Assembly (NCBI RefSeq): GCF_001613045.1
Contig: NZ_BDBP01000023.1
Coordinates: forward strand, 1-64,000
DNA from: Nocardia lijiangensis NBRC 108240
GTDB lineage: Bacteria > Actinomycetota > Actinomycetes > Mycobacteriales > Mycobacteriaceae
DNA: 64,000 bases
Reading direction: 5' to 3'
The notes beneath the pieces are model-generated. The model was given only the letters and a program-made list of their open reading frames with translations. It made no database searches and had not been told where the DNA came from. Below are positions 1 to 8,409 of the stretch, piece by piece. A program made the translations under genes and the position numbers. Numbering within the stretch: position 1 is the stretch's first letter; every line of letters starts with the position of its first letter.

Positions 1-708
1 CTGCGCTGGCAGGACAGGCCGGTGACCGCCGCCGACCGCAGATCGTTCGGCTACATGCCCGAGGAGCGCGGGCTGTATCCGAAACAGCCGGTGCTCGAGC
101 AACTCGTCTACCTGGCCAGGCTGCGCGGGCAATCGGCCGCCGACGCCCGGCTCCGCGCGCGGGAACTGCTGGAACGCTTCGATCTCGGCGATCGCGCCAA
201 GGACAAGCTGGAATCGCTCTCCCTGGGCAACCAGCAGCGGGTGCAGATCGCGGCGGCGGTCATCGCGCAGCCGTCGCTGCTGATCCTGGACGAGCCGTTC
301 TCCGGTCTGGACCCGGCGGCCGTCGATTCGATGGCCGATCTGTTGCGCGAGTACGCGACGCTCGGCGTGCCCGTGCTGTTCTCCTCGCACCAACTCGATC
401 TGGTGGAGCGGTTGTGCGACCAGCTGGTGATTCTCGCGGCGGGACGGGTCGTCGGGCAGGGCTCGGTGGACGAGCTCCGCTCCACAGGTTCGACGCGCTA
501 TCGGCTCTCGCTCGGCGGCGACCCGGGCTGGCTGCACACCTTCGCGGGCGTGCGGGTGTTGCAGGCCAACGGTTCCAGCGTGCTGCTCGAACTCGACGGC
601 GCGACCACCGAGGCGCTGCTCGGCGAAGCGCTGGCCCGTGGTTCGGTGCGCGAACTCGCCGAGGTGCGCCCCTCGGTGTCCGAGATCTACCGTGAGGTGA
701 CGGGATGA
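1..708 (+). CDS. ABC transporter ATP-binding protein (5' end outside window)
   Basis: This is the ATPase subunit of an ABC exporter, open from the window edge in frame 1, so the true start and the Walker A loop lie upstream. The visible part has the Q-loop-side segment YMPEERGLYPK, the signature LSLGNQQRVQI, the Walker B run LLILDEPFSGLD and the H-loop SSHQ. The C-terminal 100 residues form the regulatory extension usual in NatA/YhaQ-type ATPases. The stop overlaps the start of the permease by four bases (ATGA), so the two are translationally coupled. The substrate is not deducible. Export of a drug, peptide or Na+ is typical of the family. Confidence 0.93.
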   Translation: MRWQDRPVTAADRRSFGYMPEERGLYPKQPVLEQLVYLARLRGQSAADARLRARELLERFDLGDRAKDKLESLSLGNQQRVQIAAAVIAQPSLLILDEPFSGLDPAAVDSMADLLREYATLGVPVLFSSHQLDLVERLCDQLVILAAGRVVGQGSVDELRSTGSTRYRLSLGGDPGWLHTFAGVRVLQANGSSVLLELDGATTEALLGEALARGSVRELAEVRPSVSEIYREVTG

Positions 709-1892
709 ACACGGATTTTGCTCCGCGCGGGGTATGGCGGATCGTGGCGGCCCGCGAGATCGCGGTGAAGCTGCGCGATCGAAACTTCCTGGTGTCCACG
801 GTGGTCACGATCGTGGCGATCGTCGCGTCCCTGACCATCACCGGTTTCATGAGCAACCGCACCGACGAGATCGACGTAGCCGTCGTGGGTACGGGCGCCG
901 ACCAGATCATCGACACCGCCAATGGTTTGGCCCAGAGCGCGGACGAGAAGGTCACGTTCACCGCGCGCCCGCAGCCCGATGTGGCCGCCGTCGAGCAGCG
1001 GGTGCGTGACGACGAGGTGCAGGTCGGCTTGGTATCCGCCGAGCCGGGTGGCTGGCGGCTCATCGGCGATTCCGCCCAGAACGACGACGCCGCAACGTAT
1101 CTCACCGCCGCCGCGCAGCAGCTCGCGGTGCAGCGCAATGCCGCCGCCGCGGGCCTGAACTTGGAGCAGCTGGGCCGCGGCGGCGCGGTGACCTACGACC
1201 TGCTCGACAAGTCCGCGGTCGATCCGGGCTTGGCCAGGATCGCGAGCCTCGTGTTCGCTTTCCTCTTCTACACGGCGTCGCTCCTGTTCGGCATGGGCAT
1301 CGCGCAGAGCGTGGTCGAGGAGAAGCAGAACCGCGTCGTGGAGATTCTGGCGAGCGCTATCCCGTTGCGGCAGTTGCTGATCGGCAAGGTGTTCGGCAAT
1401 ACGGTGATGGCCTTCGCCCAGCTCGCGCTGTTCGTCGGTGCGGGCCTGATCGGATTGGCCGCGACGGGCAGAGGTGACCAGGTCGCCACGATCGCGGGTG
1501 CGGCGGGCTGGTTCATCGTCTTCTTCGTGGTGGGCTTCCTCGCTCTGGCCAGCTTCTGGGCGGTCGCGGGCGCGCTCGCTACGCGCAGCGAGGACCTGCA
1601 ATCCACCGCCATGCCCATGTCGATGCTCATCATGATCGTGCTGTTCGCTGGCATTTTCCTCACGGACACGTGGCGGGTGATCGCGTCCTATGTCCCGGTC
1701 GTGTCGATCGTCGCCATGCCTGCCAGGCTGGCCGAGGGCGCCGCCGCCTGGTGGGAGCCCGTCGTCGCCTTGATCCTGATGGGGGTGGGCACCTACGGCA
1801 CCGTCCTGGTCGCGGAGAAGATCTACCGGCGTTCGCTCATGCAGACGCAGGGAAGGCTGACGATGCGCCAGGCGCTCGCCGTCGAGGACTGA
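705..1892 (+). CDS. ABC-2 type transporter permease (NatB/YhaP-like)
   Basis: A 395-residue membrane subunit that partners the preceding ATPase; the start overlaps the ATPase stop. One hydrophobic helix lies near residues 28-48, followed by an extracytoplasmic domain of about 130 residues. Five or six closely spaced helices follow from about residue 165 to 375. The VVEEKQNRVVEILAS stretch after the second helix is the characteristic ABC-2 coupling segment of NatB-like permeases. Architecture and length fit the family. The exported compound is unknown. Confidence 0.92.
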   Translation: MNTDFAPRGVWRIVAAREIAVKLRDRNFLVSTVVTIVAIVASLTITGFMSNRTDEIDVAVVGTGADQIIDTANGLAQSADEKVTFTARPQPDVAAVEQRVRDDEVQVGLVSAEPGGWRLIGDSAQNDDAATYLTAAAQQLAVQRNAAAAGLNLEQLGRGGAVTYDLLDKSAVDPGLARIASLVFAFLFYTASLLFGMGIAQSVVEEKQNRVVEILASAIPLRQLLIGKVFGNTVMAFAQLALFVGAGLIGLAATGRGDQVATIAGAAGWFIVFFVVGFLALASFWAVAGALATRSEDLQSTAMPMSMLIMIVLFAGIFLTDTWRVIASYVPVVSIVAMPARLAEGAAAWWEPVVALILMGVGTYGTVLVAEKIYRRSLMQTQGRLTMRQALAVED

Positions 1893-1905
1893 GACCTGTG
1901 CCGGA

Positions 1906-2361
1906 TCAGTACCAGTTGTTTCGCTGCCAGAACGCCCAGGCGGCGTCGGGGCTGCCGTAGCGGTCGATCATGTAGTCGTAGGTCCAGCGGAGCTGGGTGA
2001 CGGGGTTGATTCGCCAGTCGAGGCCGTGGGTGGACATCTTCTCCGGTGGGAGCGCCTGACCGAGGCCGTAGGCGCCGCTGCTCGGGTTGACCGCGAACAT
2101 ATTCCAGCCGCTTTCCCGCGTGATGATGGCGTCGAACGACGGGAAGTGGTGGATCGGAACGATGGTCAGCGCCAGGGCCTTCATGCCGAGGCGGGCTGAA
2201 ATCATGATCATGTCGACGCCCGCGGAGAGCGCCGGATTCACCGACTGCGTTTCACGCGCGTCGCCGGTGGTGTCGTCGGGTGGCGCCGCGTTCGCGGCGG
2301 GGGCCAGGGCGATCATCGCCGCGCAGCAGACCGCGGCGGCGGAGTGGGCATACCTAAGCAT
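1906..2361 (-). CDS. Secreted lysozyme-fold (transglycosylase SLT/APF-like) protein
   Basis: A 151-residue protein with an N-terminal signal peptide (about residues 1-26, ending ANAA) and a C-terminal lysozyme-like domain. The ITRESGWN segment supplies the likely catalytic Glu, SSGAYGLGQALP is the family GLxQ loop, and the chain ends in the aromatic WAFWQRNNWY typical of actinobacterial aggregation-promoting-factor/SLT domains. It probably cleaves peptidoglycan glycan strands outside the cell. It is convergent with the ABC permease gene and lies 14 bases from it. The start is ATG at 2361. Confidence 0.85.
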   Translation of the reverse strand: MLRYAHSAAAVCCAAMIALAPAANAAPPDDTTGDARETQSVNPALSAGVDMIMISARLGMKALALTIVPIHHFPSFDAIITRESGWNMFAVNPSSGAYGLGQALPPEKMSTHGLDWRINPVTQLRWTYDYMIDRYGSPDAAWAFWQRNNWY

Positions 2362-2504
2362 CGACTCGCTCCCTTCGCATCAGGTGGTCTGATTCCGGAA
2401 CCAGCTCGTGCGAAGTCAGCAAACCATCGGTAACAGTACGGTTCGGGTTGCCACACCGATGTAGCGCGGGTTTCGTCACGTGCCGCTAGTCCCCGCGCGG
2501 GCGA

Positions 2505-2535
2505 TTTCAATCAATGATTGAAACACTGATTGAAA
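2505..2535. promoter_or_regulatory. TetR-type operator with an extra half-site
   Basis: A perfect 9-bp inverted repeat with a one-base centre, TTTCAATCA-A-TGATTGAAA, spans 2505-2523. The right half-site TGATTGAAAC recurs 12 bases further on at 2527-2536, giving three half-sites in a row just before the regulator gene. AAACAC and GTGTTT flank the third half-site (2521-2526 and 2537-2542). Spacing and symmetry fit autoregulation by the TetR protein encoded immediately downstream (inference). Confidence 0.75.
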
Positions 2536-2552
2536 CGTGTTTTACTGCACAC

Positions 2553-3122
2553 ATGGCTCAGAGAGTTTCGGCGGTCACCCGCGAGCGGCTGCTCGCGGCG
2601 GCCGAGCGGTTGCTGCTGACCGACCGCTATGAGGACGTGTCGGTGCGGGCGATCTGTGCGGAAGCGGGCGCCAACCCCGCGGCCGTGCATTACCACTTCG
2701 GATCGAAGGAAGCCCTGGTCGCGGCGCTGCTCGAAGAGCGCCTCGGCCCGCTGTGGGCCGACCGGCTCGCGGCCGTCAGCGCCGAGCGCGGTTCGGTGCC
2801 CGCGGTCGTCGACGCGGTGATCGAACCGTTCGTCGACCTCGCCGCCGATCCGGTGGGACGCCTGCACCTGCGGCTGCTCGCCCAGCTGGTGCTCGGGCGG
2901 CACCCGCTGCTGTGGCAGCAGCGCTGGTTCCGGATGGACTCGTGGGTCGGCCTGCTCCCCGAACTCGCGGAGCCGGAGAGCAGGCGACGCTGGTCGTTTG
3001 CTTTCGACCTGCTCATCATGTCCTTCGGCGCCGGCGACCGAGATCTGTCGGAGCATGCCGTCGCCACCTTGCGCGATTTCGTGGTGGCCGGACTCTCCGC
3101 ACCGGAAGGAGGCGCGCGATGA
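2553..3122 (+). CDS. TetR/AcrR family transcriptional regulator
   Basis: A 189-residue repressor. The N-terminal helix-turn-helix reads from RERLLAAAERLL to ANPAAVHYHFGSKEALV, the standard TetR DNA-binding signature, followed by a helical ligand-binding domain. I chose ATG 2553 over the in-frame ATG 2514 because the latter lies inside the operator. No Shine-Dalgarno is visible at either start, so the mRNA may be leaderless. The stop overlaps the start of the oxidoreductase gene by four bases, so it probably regulates itself and that enzyme. Confidence 0.9.
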   Translation: MAQRVSAVTRERLLAAAERLLLTDRYEDVSVRAICAEAGANPAAVHYHFGSKEALVAALLEERLGPLWADRLAAVSAERGSVPAVVDAVIEPFVDLAADPVGRLHLRLLAQLVLGRHPLLWQQRWFRMDSWVGLLPELAEPESRRRWSFAFDLLIMSFGAGDRDLSEHAVATLRDFVVAGLSAPEGGAR

Positions 3123-4342
3123 CCGAGGTATTCGCACCGGCCGCGCTGGGCCCGATCACCTTGCGCAACAGGGTGATCAAAGCGGCGACCTTCGAGGGCC
3201 GCACACCCGACGCGCTGGTCACCGACGACCTGATCGCATTCCACCGCGAGACCGCGGCGGGCGGTGTCGGCATGACCACCGTCGCGTACTGCGCGGTCGC
3301 ACCGGGCGGCCGCACCGACCGTCATCAGATCTGGATGCGGCAGGAGGCGCTGCCGGGGCTGCGCAAGCTGACCGATGCCGTGCACGCCGAAGGCGCGGCG
3401 GCGTGCGCGCAGATCGGCCACGCCGGACCGGTGGCCAATGCCGCCTCCAATCGGCTGCCCGCGCTCGCGCCGAGCCGCATGTTCAGCCCGCTCGGCATGC
3501 GGCCGATGAAGGTGCCCGGCGAGTCCGAGATCCGCGGGCTCGTCGCCGCGCACGCGGACGCCGCGAAACTGGCCGAGCAGGCCGGGTTCGACGCCGTGGA
3601 GATCCACTTCGGACACAACTACCTGGCCAGTTCGTTCCTGAGCCCGCTGCTGAACCGCCGCACCGACCGCTACGGCGGATCGGCGGCCAATCGAGCCAGG
3701 TTCGTCCGCGAAATCGCCCGCGCGGTGGGTGAAGCCGTGGGCGGCAGGCTGGCCGTGACGGCGAAGCTGAACATGGAAGACGGTGTGCGCGGCGGGCTCA
3801 CGGTGCCGGAATCCCTCCAGGTCGCCGCGTGGCTGGAGGCCGACGGTGCGCTGGACGCCTTGGAATTGACGGCGGGCAGCTCGCTGCTGAACCCGATGCT
3901 GCTCTTCCACGGCGACGCGCCGCGCCGCGAGTTCGCGAAAGTCCTTCCCGGACCGGCCCGCTGGGGATTTCGTTTGGTCGGTCGAGGATTCCTGCGCGAA
4001 TACCCGTACCACGAGGCATACCTGCTCGAACGAGCGCGCCAGTTCCGCCGCGAGCTGTCCATGCCGCTGATCCTGCTGGGCGGCATCACCAACCTCGACA
4101 CCATGCGCCAAGCGATGGCCGAGGGCTTCGAGTTCGTCGCCATGGCCCGAGCCCTGCTGCGCGAGCCGAACCTGCTGCGCCGCATCCAATCCGACGAAGC
4201 AACCCGGTCGGCTTGTACGCACTGCAACCTGTGCATGCCGAGCATCTACACCGGGACGAAATGCGTCTTCCGGCTCGACCAACGTCCCGAGGTCGCCGCG
4301 GCCCTCCCCGATCCCGTGCGGACCGCGGCCAAGCCACATTGA
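3119..4342 (+). CDS. NADH:flavin oxidoreductase, old yellow enzyme family
   Basis: A 407-residue FMN-dependent TIM-barrel oxidoreductase. The opening FAPAALGPITLRNRVIKAAT is the standard OYE start. IGHAGP contributes the active-site loop, EIHFGHNYLASSFLSP and NRRTDRYGG are the substrate-loop signatures, and FVAMARALLREP is the FMN phosphate loop. Near the C-terminus, CTHCNLC resembles the Cys-rich cluster of longer 2,4-dienoyl-CoA reductase-like members, but the chain ends soon afterwards and has no second NAD(P) domain. It is translationally coupled to the TetR gene and is probably induced by its electrophilic substrate. Confidence 0.9.
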   Translation: MTEVFAPAALGPITLRNRVIKAATFEGRTPDALVTDDLIAFHRETAAGGVGMTTVAYCAVAPGGRTDRHQIWMRQEALPGLRKLTDAVHAEGAAACAQIGHAGPVANAASNRLPALAPSRMFSPLGMRPMKVPGESEIRGLVAAHADAAKLAEQAGFDAVEIHFGHNYLASSFLSPLLNRRTDRYGGSAANRARFVREIARAVGEAVGGRLAVTAKLNMEDGVRGGLTVPESLQVAAWLEADGALDALELTAGSSLLNPMLLFHGDAPRREFAKVLPGPARWGFRLVGRGFLREYPYHEAYLLERARQFRRELSMPLILLGGITNLDTMRQAMAEGFEFVAMARALLREPNLLRRIQSDEATRSACTHCNLCMPSIYTGTKCVFRLDQRPEVAAALPDPVRTAAKPH

Positions 4343-4542
4343 TGGGTGCTGGGTCGTGCGATGGAGACCCCGAGGGGCCGTGCTTTGCTCACGCGCCCGG
4401 TGTCTGTGTCCGCGCTATGGCGGTGATGGCGACAGTTCTCGGCTGCTGTGCGAGTGTCCTCGGTGTTTGAGCGCCGCCCGGATCGGGTAACAACCCTGTG
4501 ACCCGCATATCGATGTGCGGGCCACAGAGCTGCGCGTGTGAG

Positions 4543-4616
4543 CGCCCCCGGCAGGAATCGAACCTGCGACCTAGGGATTAGAAGGCCCTTGCTCTATCCA
4601 ACTGAGCTACGGAGGC
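4543..4616 (-). tRNA. tRNA-Arg (anticodon TCT)
   Basis: On the minus strand a 74-nt cloverleaf folds with acceptor GCCTCCG/CGGGGGC, D stem GCTC/GAGC, anticodon loop CTTCTAA and T arm GCAGG-TTCGATT-CCTGC. The anticodon is TCT, so it reads AGA/AGG. CCA is not encoded. It stands alone between the OYE gene and a small membrane protein gene. Confidence 0.95.
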
Positions 4617-4718
4617 AGCGGTTTCCACCATGGCCGACATTGGCCGCGCTGTCCAGCACGGAAAGTATAGCGACCGTCCAGAAACTAGATTCTTAGCGTC
4701 AGCAACATTCCGTGTACC

Positions 4719-5093
4719 TCAGTCGAGAAGGATGGCGAGGGTCAGCAGGGTGGCCAAGGTCACTTCGACGACGAAGTAGAACCAGACCGGGTAGAAGGCG
4801 GACGGGCGCTCGGTGAACGACGACCAGATCCGGCCGAACGCCATGCCGCCCAGCGCGGCGGCCACCGCGATGCACACGCCGAATCTGAGCCCGCCGACAT
4901 CGGCAGCGGCCAACCCGAGGACAACGGCCACGGCGACGCCGAAACCGCCGTAGACCGCGCGGACCTCGGCGCGCGCGTCGGCCCGATCAGCGAGCAAGCC
5001 GACCGTGTCGGCGAGCCGGCTCGGGCGAAGCAGTCCGAGAACGCCCATGGCGGCGAAGAACAACGCCACCATGGCAATCAGCACTACCGACAT
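4719..5093 (-). CDS. Small four-helix membrane protein (DUF4345-like)
   Basis: A 124-residue, almost wholly hydrophobic protein with four predicted membrane helices (about residues 2-20, 42-62, 68-86 and 102-122). The RAVYGGFGVAVAVVLG segment between helices one and two matches the pattern of DUF4345/DUF4267-type membrane proteins. Start ATG 5093 is chosen because GGAGG stands four bases upstream and the hydrophobic helix begins at once. The frame stays open further upstream but that extension is unlike a protein. Function unknown. Confidence 0.75.
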   Translation of the reverse strand: MSVVLIAMVALFFAAMGVLGLLRPSRLADTVGLLADRADARAEVRAVYGGFGVAVAVVLGLAAADVGGLRFGVCIAVAAALGGMAFGRIWSSFTERPSAFYPVWFYFVVEVTLATLLTLAILLD

Positions 5094-5229
5094 CCCACCT
5101 CCGTGATTCGCGCCTACCTTATACGCGCTGCGCCGCGTAGTCCGGCCGAACTCGCTCCCCAGCGACGACCCGAGTGACCGGGCGTGCCCGCCCCGCTCGC
5201 GCATCATCGACACAACTACGCTGAGTCGT

Positions 5230-7272
5230 ATGTCGTCACCGCAGGACCTGCCCCTCGCACCCGCTGAGTCGGACGTCCCGCGGGCGGGTGCGGCGGGCGG
5301 CTTCGCCGTCGTGACCGCGTTCGCGGGGGCTCTCGCCGCCATCGTTGCGGCGCTGGTGGTCGGTCTCTCCGCGGCGCAGGCGCTGAGCTTGCTCGGCATT
5401 CCGGATCCGGGACCGCTGACCACCTACGGGCTGCCCGCGATCCGCGCGCTGGCCGATCTCGCCGCGGCGCTGACGGTCGGCTCGCTGCTGTTCGCCGCGT
5501 TCTTGGTGCCGCCGCAGGCCGACGGGCTGCTCGACGTGGGCGGCTATCGCGCGCTGCGGCGGGCCTCGAACTTCGCGGTGATCTGGGCCTGCTGCGCCGC
5601 GCTGCTCGTCCCGCTGACGGTGTCGGACACGACGGGCCAGCCCGCCACCGACATCTGGCGACCGGAACAGCTGTGGCGGGCGATCGGGCAGGTGGACCTG
5701 GCCGAGGCCTGGCGCACCACGGTGATCTTCGCGCTGATCGTGGCGGTCGGCTGCCGGCTCGCACTGCGCTGGGGCTGGACGCCGCTGCTGCTCGGCGGCG
5801 CGATCGTGACCATGATGCCGCTCGCGCTGACCGGGCATTCGTCCTCGGGCGGCTCGCACGACATCGCGACCAACAGCCTCATCCTGCACCTGGTGTCGGC
5901 GGCGGTCTGGGTGGGCGGCCTGTTCGCCGTACTCGCGCACGCACTGCGCGGCGGCGCGCACACCGATATCGCGGTCCGCCGGTTCTCGCTCGCCGCGACC
6001 CTCGCCTTCGTGGTGATCGGCGTCAGCGGCGTGATCAACTCGTGGGTGCGCGTGCCCCTCGACGAGCTCTTCACCAGCACCTACGGGCGCTTGGTGCTCG
6101 CCAAAGCGGCGGCGTTGCTGGTGCTCGGCGTCATCGGCTACTTCCAGCGGCGCGCCGCCGTGCCCGCACTCGCGGCGAACCAGGGAGACCGCGCCGCCCT
6201 CATTCGTTTCGGCGCGGTCGAGGCGCTGGTGTTCGCGGCCACCGTGGGTCTGGCCGTCGGTCTCGGCCGCACGCCGCCGCCACCGCCGTCGACCGTGCCG
6301 ACGCCCGCCGAGGTGGAGCTCGGCTACGACCTCGCGGGCCCGCCGACGGTCGCGCGGATGCTGTTCGACTGGCGCTTCGACCTGATCTTCGGCACGGCGG
6401 CGATCGTGCTGGCGGTGCTGTATCTGCTCGGTGTCCGGCGGCTGCGCGCACGCGGCGATTCGTGGCCGGTCGGCAGGACCATCGCGTGGCTGTCCGGCTG
6501 TGTGCTGCTGCTGCTCGCGACGTCGTCGGGGATCGGGCGGTATTCGCCCGCGGTGTTCAGCGTGCACATGGGGCAGCACATGGCGCTGTCCATGCTGGCG
6601 CCGATCCTGCTGGCGCTCGGCGGAGCGGTGACGCTGTCGTTGCGTGCGCTGCCGCCCGCGGGACGCACCGGCGCACCCGGTCCGCGGGAATGGATTCTGG
6701 CCGCCGTGCACAATCCGGTGTCCCGCGTGCTGACCCATCCGATCGTCGCTTCGGTGATCTTCGTCGGCGGCTTCTACGCGCTGTACATGGGCGGCATCTA
6801 CGACACCTTCGTCGACTCGCACGCGGCTCACCTCATGATGAACATCCACTTCCTGCTCAGCGGCTACCTGTTCTACTGGGTGGTGATCGGCATCGATCCC
6901 AAACCGCGCCAGGTGGAACCGCTCACCAAGCTGGGCATGGTGTTCGGCTCGCTGCCCTTCCACGCGTTCTTCGGCGTCGCGCTGATGAGCATGACGACGG
7001 TCATGGGCGGCTGGTTCTTCCGCAGTCTCGACCTGGGCTGGAACAGCGACCTGCTCGGTGATCAGCGCACCGGCGGTAGCCTTGCCTGGGCGAGCGGTGA
7101 GGTGCCGTTGGTCGTGGTGATGCTGGCGCTGCTCATCCAGTGGTCGCGCAGCGACGAACGGGCGGCCAAGCGCATCGACCGCGCCGCCGATCGCGACAAG
7201 GACGCGGATCTGGCCGCCCACAACGCCATGTTCGCCGAACTGGCGAAACGTGACGGAGAGGTGCGCAAGTGA
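5230..7272 (+). CDS. Bifunctional copper-resistance CopD / cytochrome c oxidase assembly CtaG protein
   Basis: A 680-residue multi-helix membrane protein made of two known units. An N-terminal CopD-like region (about residues 30-320) has TGHSSSGGSHD and HLVSAAVWVGGLFAV, which carry the conserved His residues of CopD. A C-terminal caa3_CtaG region (about 390-640) has MGQHMALSMLAP, YALYMGGIYD and HLMMNIHFLLSGYLFYW. The fused architecture is standard in mycobacteria and relatives. It probably delivers copper to the membrane oxidase or buffers periplasmic copper. The charged C-terminal tail is cytoplasmic. Confidence 0.9.
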   Translation: MSSPQDLPLAPAESDVPRAGAAGGFAVVTAFAGALAAIVAALVVGLSAAQALSLLGIPDPGPLTTYGLPAIRALADLAAALTVGSLLFAAFLVPPQADGLLDVGGYRALRRASNFAVIWACCAALLVPLTVSDTTGQPATDIWRPEQLWRAIGQVDLAEAWRTTVIFALIVAVGCRLALRWGWTPLLLGGAIVTMMPLALTGHSSSGGSHDIATNSLILHLVSAAVWVGGLFAVLAHALRGGAHTDIAVRRFSLAATLAFVVIGVSGVINSWVRVPLDELFTSTYGRLVLAKAAALLVLGVIGYFQRRAAVPALAANQGDRAALIRFGAVEALVFAATVGLAVGLGRTPPPPPSTVPTPAEVELGYDLAGPPTVARMLFDWRFDLIFGTAAIVLAVLYLLGVRRLRARGDSWPVGRTIAWLSGCVLLLLATSSGIGRYSPAVFSVHMGQHMALSMLAPILLALGGAVTLSLRALPPAGRTGAPGPREWILAAVHNPVSRVLTHPIVASVIFVGGFYALYMGGIYDTFVDSHAAHLMMNIHFLLSGYLFYWVVIGIDPKPRQVEPLTKLGMVFGSLPFHAFFGVALMSMTTVMGGWFFRSLDLGWNSDLLGDQRTGGSLAWASGEVPLVVVMLALLIQWSRSDERAAKRIDRAADRDKDADLAAHNAMFAELAKRDGEVRK

Positions 7273-7303
7273 GTGAGGCCGCGCTGCCGGGTCTGCCCCG
7301 GCT

Positions 7304-8302
7304 GTGCGACCGCGGGGTGCGGTCTTGACTTCGAGTGAAAACGATGGGGGCGGGGTGGCTCTCGCCGAACACTGCCGGCAGGTGTATCGCTCCGATGTGC
7401 GCGCGGCGCGGCGCCGGTTGGCGGGACGGATCAGGAAGACGCCGGTCTTCCACACCTCGGTGACCGGGCCCGACGGTCCGGTCCCGGTCACGCTGAAACT
7501 CGAATATCTCCAGCACGGCGGCACGTTCAAGGTGCGCGGCACCCTCAACGCGCTGCTCTCCTCGACAGCGCGGACCGACCAGGTGGTCATCGCGTCGGCG
7601 GGCAACGCCGGGATCGCCGCCGCGCTGGCCGCCGCCTGGCTCGGCAAGGCGTGCACGGTGGTCGTCCCGGAGTCCGCGCCGCATACCAAGGTGGCTGCGA
7701 TGTGGTCGCATGGCGCCGAAGTGCTCTGGCACGGAACGACATACGCGGAGGCGGCCCGCTACGCCACCGAGCTGGCGGCCGAGCGCGGCGCGCTGCAGTT
7801 GCACGCCTACGACCTGCCCGCGGTGGTCGCAGGCGCGGGCGTTGTCGGTTTGGAGCTCGAGGATCAGGTGCGCGGCAAACCGCCGGTGCTGGTCGCGGTC
7901 GGCGGCGGCGGGCTGGTCGCCGGAATCGCGGCGGCGGTGGGTCGCCGCCAGCAGGTGGTTGGCGTCGAGCCGGTCGGCATGCCCGCGCTGCATGCCGCGC
8001 TGCTGGCCAATCGGCCGGTGGACGTCGGCACGCCGGGCATCGGTCTGGACGCGCTCGGCGCGACCAGGGTCGGCGAGATCGCCCTCGATATCGCGCGGCG
8101 CTACGACGTGCCCTCACTGTTGGTCACCGAAGAGGCCATCGCGACGGCCCGCGAGTACCTGTGGCGTGAGTTCCGGATCGTCGTCGAGCTGGCGGGCGCC
8201 GGTGCGCTGGCCGCGATCCAGAGCGGCGCGTACACGCCCGCGCCGGGGGAACGGCCGGTCGTCGTGCTCTGCGGCGCCAACACCGACCTCGCCGCACTCT
8301 GA
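7304..8302 (+). CDS. Serine/threonine dehydratase-like PLP enzyme
   Basis: A fold-type II PLP enzyme. GGTFKVRG near residue 76 carries the Schiff-base lysine, ASAGNAGIAAALAAA binds the substrate carboxylate, and VGGGGLVAGIAAA is the glycine-rich phosphate loop. The usual C-terminal Ser/Cys position is met by VVLCGANTD. Length without a regulatory ACT domain fits catabolic threonine/serine dehydratases. The start is uncertain: GTG 7304 gives 332 residues, but TTG 7325 or GTG 7355 are possible, and no strong ribosome site is seen. Confidence 0.85.
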   Translation: MRPRGAVLTSSENDGGGVALAEHCRQVYRSDVRAARRRLAGRIRKTPVFHTSVTGPDGPVPVTLKLEYLQHGGTFKVRGTLNALLSSTARTDQVVIASAGNAGIAAALAAAWLGKACTVVVPESAPHTKVAAMWSHGAEVLWHGTTYAEAARYATELAAERGALQLHAYDLPAVVAGAGVVGLELEDQVRGKPPVLVAVGGGGLVAGIAAAVGRRQQVVGVEPVGMPALHAALLANRPVDVGTPGIGLDALGATRVGEIALDIARRYDVPSLLVTEEAIATAREYLWREFRIVVELAGAGALAAIQSGAYTPAPGERPVVVLCGANTDLAAL

Positions 8303-8409
8303 GCAGGGGCCCCTCGCGGTGTCGCGAAGGCCGGTTGGCTCCGCCGCCGACGCGTAGATTTGGCGAAGGTGCAGGTGACCCGGCCGACGGATCCCGAGGA
8401 GGAGCGCTG

